Source of the DNA: CAYJIL01 sp964370235
GTDB taxonomy: Bacteria; Bacteroidota; Bacteroidia; Bacteroidales; Rikenellaceae
Assembly: GCA_964370235.1 (NCBI GenBank)
Contig: CAYJIL010000010.1
Span: forward strand, 1 to 36,656
Length of the DNA: 36,656 bases
Direction: 5' to 3'
The notes under the pieces are model-generated. The model had not been told where the DNA came from. It was given only the letters and a program-made list of their open reading frames with translations, and did no database searches. Positions 8,083-16,134 of the stretch are shown here, in pieces (the stretch's first letter is position 1; the number at the start of each line of letters is the position of its first letter). Both the position numbers and the translations under genes were made by a program.

Positions 8083-8106
8083 CTATAAAACTGTTGCTTG
8101 ATAAGA

Positions 8107-8694
8107 TTACTTAACGATCTCTAGTAGCTCGACAGTAAATACAAGAGTTGCGAATGGAGGAATTGCACCACCTGCACCTTGCTCACCATAAGCTAGGTTG
8201 TAAGGAATGTATAGCTTCCACTTAGAACCTGTGCTCATAAGCTGAAGAGCCTCAACCCAACCTTGAATTACACCACCAACTGGGAATGTAGCTGGCTCGT
8301 TACGATCGTAAGAGCTATCGAATTTAGTACCGTCAATTAGAGTACCCTCGTAGTGACAAACAACGCTATCCTCAGCAGTTGGGATTTCGCCCTCGCCCTC
8401 TGTGATAACCTCGTATTGTAGACCGCTAGGAAGTGTTGTAACACCTTCTTTTGCAGAGTTAGCTGCTAGGAACTCTTCGCCTGCGCTCTTAAGACCTTTT
8501 GCTTGCTCTGCTTGTAGTTGCTGGAAATAGTCGCTCAAAAGTGCTTGCGCCTCTTCCATTGTCATATCTGTTTGCTCACCTGCGAACATTGTTTTGAAAG
8601 CTGCAAAGAAAACCTCTTCGTTTAGACCGTTGAAACCCGAAGATTTAAGGTTTGCACCAATGCTCATACCTAGAGCGTAACTTACTTTATCCAT
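8107..8694 (-). CDS. FKBP-type peptidyl-prolyl cis-trans isomerase
   Basis: Catalyses proline isomerisation during protein folding; 195 residues of the FkpA/Mip type. An N-terminal helical dimerisation domain (about 1-90, beginning DKVSYALGMSIGANLKS) precedes a full FKBP domain (about 95-195) with VVCHYEGTLIDGTKFDSSYDR, VIQGWVEAL, IPYNLAYGEQGAGG and IPPFATLVFTVELL. No signal peptide is seen, so a cytosolic location is likely, unlike classical FkpA. It is the last gene of the DUF3078/thioredoxin/ferredoxin run, 29 bases behind the ferredoxin, and is followed by a terminator. Confidence 0.94.
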   Translation of the reverse strand: MDKVSYALGMSIGANLKSSGFNGLNEEVFFAAFKTMFAGEQTDMTMEEAQALLSDYFQQLQAEQAKGLKSAGEEFLAANSAKEGVTTLPSGLQYEVITEGEGEIPTAEDSVVCHYEGTLIDGTKFDSSYDRNEPATFPVGGVIQGWVEALQLMSTGSKWKLYIPYNLAYGEQGAGGAIPPFATLVFTVELLEIVK

Positions 8695-8723
8695 TTTTTA
8701 TAGTTTAATTGGTAAATATTATT

Positions 8724-8906
8724 TTAAAATTCGATTACTGCACTTTTGCCACAAATCTCGGCACAGTGGCCACACTCGATACATATATCGGTGTCGATTA
8801 TGGGTAACGCAAAACCCTCTTGCGAAATTGCCTCGACAGGGCATTGGCTCACCATGGGACACTGGTGGTCTTGTGGACACAAATTAACGTCAATCTTTAA
8901 AGCCAT
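8724..8906 (-). CDS. Small 4Fe-4S ferredoxin with an atypical first cysteine motif
   Basis: A 60-residue protein resembling bacterial 2[4Fe-4S] ferredoxins. The second motif is canonical (C42-x2-C45-x2-C48-x3-C52). The first is C10-x5-C16-x5-C22-P instead of CxxCxxCxxxCP, so only seven cysteines are available and one cluster may be absent, three-iron, or completed by another residue. The partner is unknown. It lies 12 bases after an exported thioredoxin-like gene and 29 before the FKBP gene, in the same transcript. The chosen ATG gives the compact family length. I have seen similar CPQxHxCP-type small ferredoxins in other anaerobes, so the motif is probably a family trait. Confidence 0.86.
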   Translation of the reverse strand: MALKIDVNLCPQDHQCPMVSQCPVEAISQEGFALPIIDTDICIECGHCAEICGKSAVIEF

Positions 8907-8918
8907 AGTACTCAGTTG

Positions 8919-9335
8919 TTATTTATTTAATAAAAAACTCTTTACTCTGCTTTCTAATATTTGAAAACTAGCAGCACCTTTTATAACACCCGGCTCACTA
9001 TCGACTGGGCAGTAGAGCATCAGTGGGACACTCTTGGCTGCATACGCTTTTGCTAAGTCGGGATACTTGTCGATGTTAATCTTGTAAACGATTATCTTGT
9101 CTTTATATCTTTTCGATATTGCCTCTAACCGTGGATTAACCATTTTGCATGCACTACACCACGAGGCATAAAACTCTACAATACAAGGCAGAGTGCCTTT
9201 ATATACAATTTGCTGGGGAGGCAAGGTGTAGTCATATACTTTACTGCGAAACTCAGAATCGCTAATTTCGATAACCTGAGCACTAAGCCCATGGCACCAA
9301 AAGAGTGCTAAAAATATAACTACGACACGCACCAT
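8919..9335 (-). CDS. Exported thioredoxin-family protein
   Basis: 138 residues with a signal peptide (about 1-20, VVIFLALFWCHGLSAQ) and a thioredoxin fold carrying the active site WCSAC (C60, C63) in EFYASWCSACKMVNP, followed by INIDKYPDLAKAYAAKSVPLMLY with the cis-proline in SVPL. It should act in the periplasm as a disulfide reductase or isomerase. The active-site pair SA differs from GP of cytosolic thioredoxin. It lies between the DUF3078 barrel gene (9 bases upstream) and the ferredoxin (12 bases downstream). Substrates are unknown; helping fold the co-transcribed barrel protein is only a guess. Confidence 0.9.
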   Translation of the reverse strand: MVRVVVIFLALFWCHGLSAQVIEISDSEFRSKVYDYTLPPQQIVYKGTLPCIVEFYASWCSACKMVNPRLEAISKRYKDKIIVYKINIDKYPDLAKAYAAKSVPLMLYCPVDSEPGVIKGAASFQILESRVKSFLLNK

Positions 9336-9344
9336 AAGCTATTG

Positions 9345-10337
9345 TTATAATTTGTCTCTATTCTTAAACGAGTATGAAACACCCAGACCCAAAGTTTCGT
9401 TTAGTTGCCAAAATCCACCATTTGGAGTTATCACCTTATCGTCAAAAATCACATTACAATATAGCTCTATCGACAGGTACTTTACAACTTTCATCGAGAA
9501 CCAACTCTGCCACTTGAGGTTTGGAGTGGTTTTATAGTCGTAGAAACTACTTGCTAGTGTGCGATATGTTAACAGATCTTTTACTAGTGGTGTTTCCCAA
9601 ATAACGTTAACGTAGGCACCCACATTTGATTTTATCTTTTCGCCCGGCGTAACACCATACAATCCCAAGTCTGATAGCCTTTGGTCGTTAACCACTACAA
9701 GGTTACCCGAGATAGGCATTAGCTGTATTTTGCATTTGTTATCTTTTGTGTAGCTAAAACCAAGAGCGACATTTATAGTTGCTGGAGCCAAAAATTTAGA
9801 GATTGGCAGCGAATCGGTTACACTTGCAAAACCATTGGCAAACTGGCTCAAAAAATTGACGTTCATCGAGTAGTCCCACTTGTTTACCATCTTATAACCC
9901 AGAGCATTATTTATCTCTATTCGGTCTTCGGTTTTCCAAAGTTTGCCAGTATTCTCGCCCAAACCATAAGCCGCATTAATATAGGTATCGTTGGTTACAT
10001 TACGCTCTTTGTATACGTGACGAGCATAAAGTGATGCCCTACCATTAAACGAGTTATCACCACCCGATGCCCAGTTAGAGAAACTAGTTTGGTTAAGCAC
10101 TAAACCCGAGTTAAACTCAAGGTAGTGTTTACGATTAAACTCGTCTCGTCTCTGTTTTTTTAGTAGAGCCTCGTTTGTTGCATCTATATCGTACCTAGGA
10201 GTTACTTTTACTTGTGGCTTGGTTGTTATTGATTTTGCGTTTGATGACTCTTCAACGGTAAACTGACCATATAAGTCGCCGCTAAATAGGATAGCACAAA
10301 GGAGTAGACAAAAAGTTAGTAGAGTACCTCTTTTCAT
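9345..10337 (-). CDS. DUF3078 family outer-membrane beta-barrel protein
   Basis: 330 residues from the ATG at 10337, with signal peptide KRGTLLTFCLLLCAILFSGDLYGQ. After a short charged region the body matches the Bacteroidota DUF3078 pattern: LEFNSGLVLNQTSFSNWASGGDNSFN, then alternating aromatic strands such as NNALGYKMVNKWDYSMNVNF, ending in YSFKNR. A porin-like outer-membrane location is inferred; no function is established for the family. The reading frame can be extended to a TTG at 10403, but that codon is the -33 element and the -7 box is at 10373-10380, so translation must begin downstream. First gene of the operon with thioredoxin, ferredoxin and FKBP. Confidence 0.88.
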   Translation of the reverse strand: MKRGTLLTFCLLLCAILFSGDLYGQFTVEESSNAKSITTKPQVKVTPRYDIDATNEALLKKQRRDEFNRKHYLEFNSGLVLNQTSFSNWASGGDNSFNGRASLYARHVYKERNVTNDTYINAAYGLGENTGKLWKTEDRIEINNALGYKMVNKWDYSMNVNFLSQFANGFASVTDSLPISKFLAPATINVALGFSYTKDNKCKIQLMPISGNLVVVNDQRLSDLGLYGVTPGEKIKSNVGAYVNVIWETPLVKDLLTYRTLASSFYDYKTTPNLKWQSWFSMKVVKYLSIELYCNVIFDDKVITPNGGFWQLNETLGLGVSYSFKNRDKL

Positions 10338-10372
10338 TATTCTATTTTTTACAAATTTCATATTAATCGTCA

Positions 10373-10404
10373 CAAAGGTAAATATAATAGTCAATATTTT
10401 CAAA
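10373..10404 (-). promoter_or_regulatory. Consensus promoter of the DUF3078 operon
   Basis: On the minus strand TTTG (10404-10401), a 20-base spacer, then TACCTTTG (10380-10373): an exact Bacteroidota TTTG/TAnnTTTG promoter. Expected transcription start is about 10366, giving a leader near 29 bases to the ATG at 10337. Confidence 0.85.
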
Positions 10405-10463
10405 TATTTATTTGTGTTAGGGGCTTAAATTTGGAATAGTAATAAGTTTTCAAAAAAAATCTG

Positions 10464-10471
10464 TATATTTG
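10464..10471 (+). promoter_or_regulatory. -7 box for the gldE-like gene
   Basis: TATATTTG matches TAnnTTTG, about 64 bases upstream of the ATG at 10535. No good -33 match is seen at 19-23 bases. Confidence 0.5.
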
Positions 10472-10534
10472 CTCTTTCTTCAAAAGCATTATTAACTAAA
10501 AAAGAGAGCTTTGGAATATCATACCGAGGGGATA

Positions 10535-11743
10535 ATGATAACCTCTTCACACCTTGCTTTAAGCATGGCTCTATGGGTAGTGGTCTCGCTACTGGGAGCA
10601 ATTACATTTGGCACATTAGCCGCCATATCTACACTTACCCACTACGATGTTGACGCCCTAAAGAACAAGGGATCACGTGCAGCCAAGTCGATACTTAACC
10701 TTGTAACCGATGACTTTAACAGAATACTCGGCGGCTCAATCATAGCCACAAGCACACTTGCAATAGTAGCTGCTCTGCTTTTAAACAACATCATCGACCT
10801 TACAATTACAACAAACGGATACATGGCAATTGGTTTTATCATTAAGCTAATTACCATATCGACAATTGTTGCCCTTCTAATATTTCATACTCCACGCAAA
10901 CTTGTGTCGATGAATCGTCAACGATTCCTGCTTTCGACCATTTTTATTAGCCGTAGTGTGCTCTTTATCACCAAACCTATTACCCTGTTATTTAAGTCGA
11001 AACACAAAGAGTTACCTCGCGAACTAGAAGACAAAGAGAGCGAGAAAAAGAATAAAATACTATCGGGAATATTGCGATTTGGAGCAACCGAAGTGTCGGC
11101 AATTATGCGACACCGTACCGACGTTGTTGCCATCGAACTAGGCGAGAGCTTTGCAAGCGTTAAAGATCTTATTGCAAAATCGGGCTACTCTCGCATACCT
11201 GTTTATGGTAAAGACATAGACGATATTAAGGGTATGCTATATATTAAAGATATGCTAGAGAACCTACACAAAGACGAGTTTGAGTGGGAGTCAATAGTTC
11301 GTAAACCACTATTTGTGCCTGCAACAAAACGCATTAGCGACCTGCTCGAAGAGTTTCAGCTCAGACACATACACTTTGCCATTGTGGTAGATGAGTATGG
11401 CGCAACACTAGGTATTGTCTCGCTTGAGGATATACTAGAGGAGATAGTTGGCGAAATATCGGACGAGAGCGATGCCGAAGAACGACTGTACCGTGAGGTG
11501 GGCGAGGGCGTATATATATTTAACGGAAAGATACACATTACCGACTTCTTGCGCATCTTCGAAAAAGATGAGCAGTTATTTGACGATATATCGGGCGAGG
11601 CCGAAACAATTGCAGGTCTTTTGCTAGAAGTAAAGCGAGATTTTTTGAGCGTTGACGACAAGCTAACCATAGGCGAATTTACCTTTGTGGTAAAGGAGCT
11701 AGAGGGGCGACGAATTAGCAAAATAGAGGTAACTATAAAATAA
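10535..11743 (+). CDS. gldE: GldE-like membrane protein with CBS pair and CorC domain
   Basis: 402-residue membrane protein of the CorC/HlyC class. The N-terminal third has four hydrophobic segments (about 5-30, 68-85, 98-118 and 135-155); a CBS pair follows (IMRHRTDVVAI... GYSRIPVYGKDIDDIKGMLYIKDML... FAIVVDEYGATLGIVSLEDILEEIVGEI); the C-terminus is a CorC/HlyC domain (IFNGKIHITDFLRIF... TIGEFTFVVKELEGRRISKIEV). Relatives act in metal-ion efflux; in gliding Bacteroidota the homologue is called GldE, but no other gliding genes are here, so gliding should not be inferred. Start ATG 10535, behind a GAGGGGA purine stretch, is preferred to an in-frame TTG at 10511. The phosphopantetheinyl transferase follows by 1 base, a pairing I recall in other Bacteroidales. 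Confidence 0.85.
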   Translation: MITSSHLALSMALWVVVSLLGAITFGTLAAISTLTHYDVDALKNKGSRAAKSILNLVTDDFNRILGGSIIATSTLAIVAALLLNNIIDLTITTNGYMAIGFIIKLITISTIVALLIFHTPRKLVSMNRQRFLLSTIFISRSVLFITKPITLLFKSKHKELPRELEDKESEKKNKILSGILRFGATEVSAIMRHRTDVVAIELGESFASVKDLIAKSGYSRIPVYGKDIDDIKGMLYIKDMLENLHKDEFEWESIVRKPLFVPATKRISDLLEEFQLRHIHFAIVVDEYGATLGIVSLEDILEEIVGEISDESDAEERLYREVGEGVYIFNGKIHITDFLRIFEKDEQLFDDISGEAETIAGLLLEVKRDFLSVDDKLTIGEFTFVVKELEGRRISKIEVTIK

Positions 11744-11744
11744 A

Positions 11745-12371
11745 ATGGCAATAGTCGTTTCGAGAGATTGTGGCATTTCAATGCTATATGTGTGGCAAAT
11801 TACCGAGCCACTCGAAGTGCTAGAAAGCATGGCTGGCGAGCTATGCGCCCACCCCAAATACCTAAGCATAACTTCTCAATCACGCAAACAGGAGTGGCTA
11901 GCCTCTAAGTTAATATTCAAGACCGTAGCCAATGGTAGTAAAATTTCATATAATAAAATAGGTGCACCCGTTACCGACTGTGGCTATATCTCTATTTCGC
12001 ACACCAACAACTATGTCGTACTACTACACTCACACAAGTTTGCTTGTGGAGTCGACATTGAGTATAAAAGTCGTAATTTTTGTCGTGTTGCAACACGTTT
12101 TCTTTCGGCAACAGAATACCAAGAATGCACACAAACAGCACAACTAGAGGGGGTAGATATAAATAGCCTCTTTGGGCGTGCATGGTGCGCCAAAGAGGCT
12201 ATTTACAAAATTGCGGGCAGAGGCGACATCGATTTCGCCAAAGATATTACACTACGTAATATATCGGCTGTGAGTGCCACTTGCAAAGCATACCTACTAG
12301 AAAAAAGTTTAGAGGTAGAGTTTATAGAGCTAGACGATAAGATAGTTGCTATAACTCATCTATTAGAGTAG
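11745..12371 (+). CDS. 4'-phosphopantetheinyl transferase superfamily protein
   Basis: Moves the phosphopantetheine arm of coenzyme A onto acyl or peptidyl carrier proteins; 208 residues, Sfp-like rather than the short AcpS type. The magnesium-binding motif GVDIE is at 102-106 (D104, E106), and the second motif WCAKEAIYK at 147-155 (E151, K155). The substrate histidine-like stretch ISISHTNNYV (82-91) matches family motif I. Start ATG is 1 base after the gldE-like stop, so translation is coupled. The last 23 bases overlap the end of the convergent HAD phosphatase gene. No polyketide or peptide synthetase is nearby, so fatty-acid ACP may be the main substrate. Confidence 0.92.
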   Translation: MAIVVSRDCGISMLYVWQITEPLEVLESMAGELCAHPKYLSITSQSRKQEWLASKLIFKTVANGSKISYNKIGAPVTDCGYISISHTNNYVVLLHSHKFACGVDIEYKSRNFCRVATRFLSATEYQECTQTAQLEGVDINSLFGRAWCAKEAIYKIAGRGDIDFAKDITLRNISAVSATCKAYLLEKSLEVEFIELDDKIVAITHLLE

Positions 12372-13005
12372 CAAGCTCAAAGGCGGTATCGACAACATGG
12401 TTTGCACCATCGCTCATTAGCTCCTCTCGGCTACGGAAACCCCACGTTACACCAACGCTTGTTACCGATGCTGCAATTGCAGTTTTCATATCAACACCCG
12501 AATCACCTACATATATTGCATCGGCAGCACTCAGCTGACAATCATTTAGAATATCGAATATAATCTGTGGGTCGGGCTTAATTGCTACACCCTCACGCTG
12601 GCCATACACGGCAGCAAATTCGGTTGTCGAAAAGAGCGTTTTTACAATTTGGGTAGTACCTGCATGAAACTTATTTGATGCAACAGCTAGCTTATAGCCC
12701 TTTTGCGATAGTGTCTCTAGTAGCTCGGGAATACCCTCATACCATGTAGTTTTGCTAACAATGTTATTGTTGTAATAATCAAAGAACAATGGTAGCACAC
12801 GCTGCACCTCGGTGTCTTTGTCAACAGAGCTAGGTAGTGCTTTTAGTAACAAATTCTTGACCCCATGCCCAATCATCATATTAAAACTAGCCAGCTCGTG
12901 CTGAGGATAGCCTAGCTCACCAAGAGCATAATTTACTGCATCTGCCAAGTCGGCAATGCTGTTAACAAGTGTACCATCAAGGTCAAAAATTACAATTTTT
13001 TTCAT
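12349..13005 (-). CDS. HAD-superfamily phosphatase, phosphoglycolate phosphatase-like
   Basis: 218-residue haloacid dehalogenase hydrolase. Motif I is IFDLDGTLVNS at the N-terminus (nucleophile D8), motif II lies in KLAVASNK, with a conserved K in REGVAIKPDP, and motif III is IYVGDSGVDMKTAIAA. The helical cap between motifs I and II places it with Gph/PGMB-type enzymes; 2-phosphoglycolate is the usual annotation but the substrate is not proven by sequence. Its 3' end overlaps the convergent phosphopantetheinyl transferase by 23 bases. Its start is only 12 bases past the U-tract of the glutathione peroxidase terminator, and no -7 box is seen between them. Confidence 0.88.
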   Translation of the reverse strand: MKKIVIFDLDGTLVNSIADLADAVNYALGELGYPQHELASFNMMIGHGVKNLLLKALPSSVDKDTEVQRVLPLFFDYYNNNIVSKTTWYEGIPELLETLSQKGYKLAVASNKFHAGTTQIVKTLFSTTEFAAVYGQREGVAIKPDPQIIFDILNDCQLSAADAIYVGDSGVDMKTAIAASVTSVGVTWGFRSREELMSDGANHVVDTAFELATLIDEL

Positions 13006-13016
13006 ATAACTATAAA

Positions 13017-13045
13017 TAAAAAATGTGGGGGCTATTTGCCCCCAC
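13017..13045 (-). terminator. Terminator after glutathione peroxidase, directly in front of the HAD gene
   Basis: Arms 13025-13032 and 13038-13045 (GTGGGGGC / GCCCCCAC) form a perfect 8-bp GC-rich stem with a 5-base loop; on the minus strand it is followed by a six-U tract. It is 9 bases past the gpx stop and ends 12 bases before the HAD start codon, so it may act as a partial terminator or attenuator for that gene. Confidence 0.88.
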
Positions 13046-13053
13046 TATATAAC

Positions 13054-13602
13054 TTAATATAATTTCTCAACAACTTTCTCAATCTCCTCTGGGGTTACCT
13101 TAGAGCCAAAACGCTCTATAACGTTACCCTTTGGGTCAACCAAGAATTTTGTAAAGTTCCACTCAATATCACCTGGCTTTTGTGCCTTTAGGTAGGTGTA
13201 AATTGGGTGTTCGTTCTCGCCATTAACTTCTATTTTTGAGAACATTGGGAAAGTAACGCCATAGTTTGCGTGGCAAACTTCTGAAATGGCAGCATTATCT
13301 CCCGACTCCTGATTACCAAATTGGTTACATGGGAAACCAAGAATTACAAATCCGTTATCTATATACTTGTTATACAATTTCTCTAGCCCTTCGAACTGTG
13401 GTGTGTAGCCACATTCACTAGCTGTGTTTACAACAAGAATATAGTGCCCCTTAAATTTCTTCATTTTTACATCACTTCCTGCAAGCGACTGAGCATTTAG
13501 GTTATATAAACCCTCACCTTTGGTTTGAGCATTTAGCTCTTGTGGTAAAGCCATCATAAAAACAGCCAAAGCCACCATCCACGAAACTACTGCTTTAATC
13601 AT
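13054..13602 (-). CDS. Exported glutathione peroxidase-family thiol peroxidase
   Basis: Reduces peroxides; 182 residues from the ATG at 13602. A signal peptide (about 1-26, VVSWMVALAVFMMALPQELNAQ) predicts periplasmic export. The Gpx core shows VNTASECGYTPQ with peroxidatic Cys (about C64, not selenocysteine), FPCNQFGNQE (about 90-99) and EWNFTKFLVDPKG, giving the Cys-Gln-Trp-Asn tetrad. Cys-type Gpx enzymes generally use thioredoxin rather than glutathione; a periplasmic thioredoxin is encoded at 8919. The in-frame extension to 13680 is rejected because the -7 box at 13646-13653 lies inside it. It ends at a strong terminator. Confidence 0.92.
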   Translation of the reverse strand: MIKAVVSWMVALAVFMMALPQELNAQTKGEGLYNLNAQSLAGSDVKMKKFKGHYILVVNTASECGYTPQFEGLEKLYNKYIDNGFVILGFPCNQFGNQESGDNAAISEVCHANYGVTFPMFSKIEVNGENEHPIYTYLKAQKPGDIEWNFTKFLVDPKGNVIERFGSKVTPEEIEKVVEKLY

Positions 13603-13645
13603 AAATACATCTTTTAGGTTAATAATTCTATTGTTAGAATAGTAA

Positions 13646-13675
13646 CAAATATAAGAAATTATTTGATAAAAGCAA
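13646..13675 (-). promoter_or_regulatory. Glutathione peroxidase promoter
   Basis: Minus-strand TATATTTG (13653-13646) is a -7 match; TTG at 13675-13673 gives a -33 core with a 19-base spacer. Transcription should begin near 13639, about 37 bases before the ATG at 13602. Confidence 0.6.
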
Positions 13676-13730
13676 TACAAAGTTGCTGTAAAGGAGAAAT
13701 TTACAAAAGAAAAGCGGCAATATCTACAAT

Positions 13731-16085
13731 TTAAAACGGATAACCTATGCCAAAATGCAGTGCCGAGTTATCGAATTTAAAACTCTCGATCCACTCCTTA
13801 CCCACTCCCCAACCGGGATTGCGAAGCTGAATACCCCAGTCGACCCTAAGCACAAAGAAGTCGAAATCAAAGCGTGCACCCACACCTGTGTTTACACCCA
13901 ATTGCGATAGAAAATTACTGAACTTAAACTTTGCATATTCGTTTTGTTCGCCAACACCATTTGACCACACATTACCAACATCGAGGAATAGTGCACCATC
14001 AAGAAAGCCTGCCACAGGGAATCGCCCCTCGATATTTGCCTCAACTCGCACATCGCCCACTTGGTTGGGATAGGTAGTCGAGCTTATTGCTGGCGTAGCA
14101 CCGGGCCCTAGAGCACGCACCTGCCAACCACGCATACTATATGCACCACCCGAGTAGAACATACGCTCAAAAGGTAGCGATTTGGTATTACCATAGGCGT
14201 ATCCACCACCAACATATAGCCTAGTAGCGATGAGCGTATTGCGAGTAAGTTCTCGATAGTAGATTAACGATAATTCACCACGCAGATATTGGGCATATCG
14301 TATGCCAAAGGTTTCGTAATACTCCTCACCATCTTTACTCACTCTGTCTCTACCGACTAGCTTTGACACTGCATTGAGTGCATTACCACTACTCTCTCCA
14401 TTAAAACGAACGGCAAAACGGTTTGCATCGTTGCTACCAAGAGTTGAGTATTTAATACCACCACTTACTCCGAGTATCATTTGAGACGAATAACTATTAC
14501 GCAGATATGGGTTGGTGATTGATTCTAAATACACAGAGTCGATTCTAGGCACCTTAATCATACTTAGTGCCACGGGGTTAAATGTGAACGATAGCTTATT
14601 TGAACCCGACCAACTATAACCAAAATTAAGACTACTAATGGTTCTGTCATAGTCGGGACGGCGTTGTGTGTTTACGCTCACCTCTATTTTGGTAGAGGTG
14701 TTTTGGGCACGAGAATAACGAGCAATACCAAAAGGGGTAAGTAGCCTTACAAAGGTAAGCGACATGCGCCCTCCAAACTCATAGGAGTCGTTACGTGATT
14801 GTGCGTGCACAAACTGATAGGCGGTCTTTGCGCTTATATCAAACACTTCGGCACCATTAAAAATATTGCGATTGGCATAACCCAGTGTTAGCGAAAGCCC
14901 CGTATAGTTATTGTTGGTCGAAAACTCGGTATCAACACTATATGACTGATTTTGAATAGGGGTACACAAAATTTTGCAGTCAATCACACCCTCTTGGGTT
15001 GTTTGTGTTGTGTCGCTTGCTCCAATATATGTAACCTCGGTAGCTGGTGCATCAAATACCTCGGAAAAGAGGATATTTACACTCTTAAAGTATTTGAGGT
15101 TAGAGATGCGAGCCGATGTATAGTCTATCTCGCTACGATCGTATATCGAACCGGGGAAGATAGATAGTGTGCGAGCCAACACTTCGGGGCGAATATTAAT
15201 ATCGCCACCGCTATAAATGTAGTTAATACCGTTATACTCGATGGTGTCTACCTGCATAGCAATGCGGCTACTGTCGGCAATATATGGTTGGTAATTAGAG
15301 TCTACATAGACATTGCGAATGCGATAGATGCGATTATCGACATAACTATTATTCTCTACTGCTCTATTAATGTTTATTTGAACACCTGCTTGGCGATTAC
15401 CCACCAGCGTATCGACAAGGTAGTTGATACTATTTACCGAGAATTGGTAGTAGCCTCTATCTTCGAGATAGTCGGCTATACGGCTACGCTCGTTTTCGAG
15501 GTCGATGCGGCTAAGTGCCCTACCCACCTTTACAAACGAATTGAGCGTATCGCTCTCGATTAAAGGTTTTAGCGATATATCGGTATAGTTATATTTAACA
15601 TTGGATATTATGTATGGTGTACCACTCTCTATTTTGTAGTTTACGTATGCTTGGCCACGTTTGTAACAAACGCTATCGCTTACTTTTGCATCGTAAAAAC
15701 CACGTGCCCTAACATAATCTAGCATCTCTTGGTGGCTCTTTGCCATATAGCTAGAGTCAAATATTACGGGAGCATCACCAACCTTGCGCATAGTGCGATC
15801 GAACCAGCGATCTTGTGACGAATCTGCTTGATTATATGCCCATATACCAAACGAGATTCCCATAAATCGTTTATTTGGCTGCTGAAGTAGCGAAATAAAC
15901 GGCTCTAGCTCATCAGAAGCTAGCTTTTGGTCGCTACTTAAACTATCGGGAGAGATAACCGAAATGACATTTCGATTTAACAGATACTCATCCTCGGACA
16001 GATATTTGGTTACACCACACCCAGTCAGCCCTAGAAAAACTAGTGCAAACAAGATAGTGTATATATAATTATTTAGTTGTTGCAT
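13731..16085 (-). CDS. tamL: TamL-type Omp85 outer-membrane lipoprotein
   Basis: 784-residue member of the BamA/TamA superfamily. The N-terminus is a lipoprotein signal ending in the lipobox LTGC (C23), the feature that separates TamL of Bacteroidota from TamA. A POTRA-containing periplasmic region (about 90-330; e.g. LDYVRARGFYDAKVSDSV and RIADYLEDRGYYQFSV) leads into a 16-stranded barrel (about 380-784) with the conserved loop-6 motif in GGAYSMRGWQVR and the terminal strand LHFGIGYPF. It should insert or translocate proteins or lipids at the outer membrane. No tamB is adjacent. Start 16085 is chosen over a TTG at 16133, which is the -33 element. The gene just upstream on this strand encodes an unidentified barrel protein. 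Confidence 0.9.
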   Translation of the reverse strand: MQQLNNYIYTILFALVFLGLTGCGVTKYLSEDEYLLNRNVISVISPDSLSSDQKLASDELEPFISLLQQPNKRFMGISFGIWAYNQADSSQDRWFDRTMRKVGDAPVIFDSSYMAKSHQEMLDYVRARGFYDAKVSDSVCYKRGQAYVNYKIESGTPYIISNVKYNYTDISLKPLIESDTLNSFVKVGRALSRIDLENERSRIADYLEDRGYYQFSVNSINYLVDTLVGNRQAGVQININRAVENNSYVDNRIYRIRNVYVDSNYQPYIADSSRIAMQVDTIEYNGINYIYSGGDINIRPEVLARTLSIFPGSIYDRSEIDYTSARISNLKYFKSVNILFSEVFDAPATEVTYIGASDTTQTTQEGVIDCKILCTPIQNQSYSVDTEFSTNNNYTGLSLTLGYANRNIFNGAEVFDISAKTAYQFVHAQSRNDSYEFGGRMSLTFVRLLTPFGIARYSRAQNTSTKIEVSVNTQRRPDYDRTISSLNFGYSWSGSNKLSFTFNPVALSMIKVPRIDSVYLESITNPYLRNSYSSQMILGVSGGIKYSTLGSNDANRFAVRFNGESSGNALNAVSKLVGRDRVSKDGEEYYETFGIRYAQYLRGELSLIYYRELTRNTLIATRLYVGGGYAYGNTKSLPFERMFYSGGAYSMRGWQVRALGPGATPAISSTTYPNQVGDVRVEANIEGRFPVAGFLDGALFLDVGNVWSNGVGEQNEYAKFKFSNFLSQLGVNTGVGARFDFDFFVLRVDWGIQLRNPGWGVGKEWIESFKFDNSALHFGIGYPF

Positions 16086-16103
16086 ATCAATTATGGTAGA
16101 GTA

Positions 16104-16134
16104 CAAAGATATGAAATCTATAATAGTCCACAAA
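16104..16134 (-). promoter_or_regulatory. Consensus tamL promoter inside the upstream gene's 3' end
   Basis: Minus-strand TTTG (16134-16131), a 19-base spacer and TATCTTTG (16111-16104) exactly match the Bacteroidota promoter. The -33 element overlaps the last codons of the upstream barrel gene (stop at 16118). Expected start near 16097, so the leader is about a dozen bases. Confidence 0.85.

Noticed and set aside
10535..12371. Gliding motility or type IX secretion locus because of the GldE-like gene
   Set aside because: No other gld, spr or por gene is present; the protein is equally a CorC-type CBS membrane protein.
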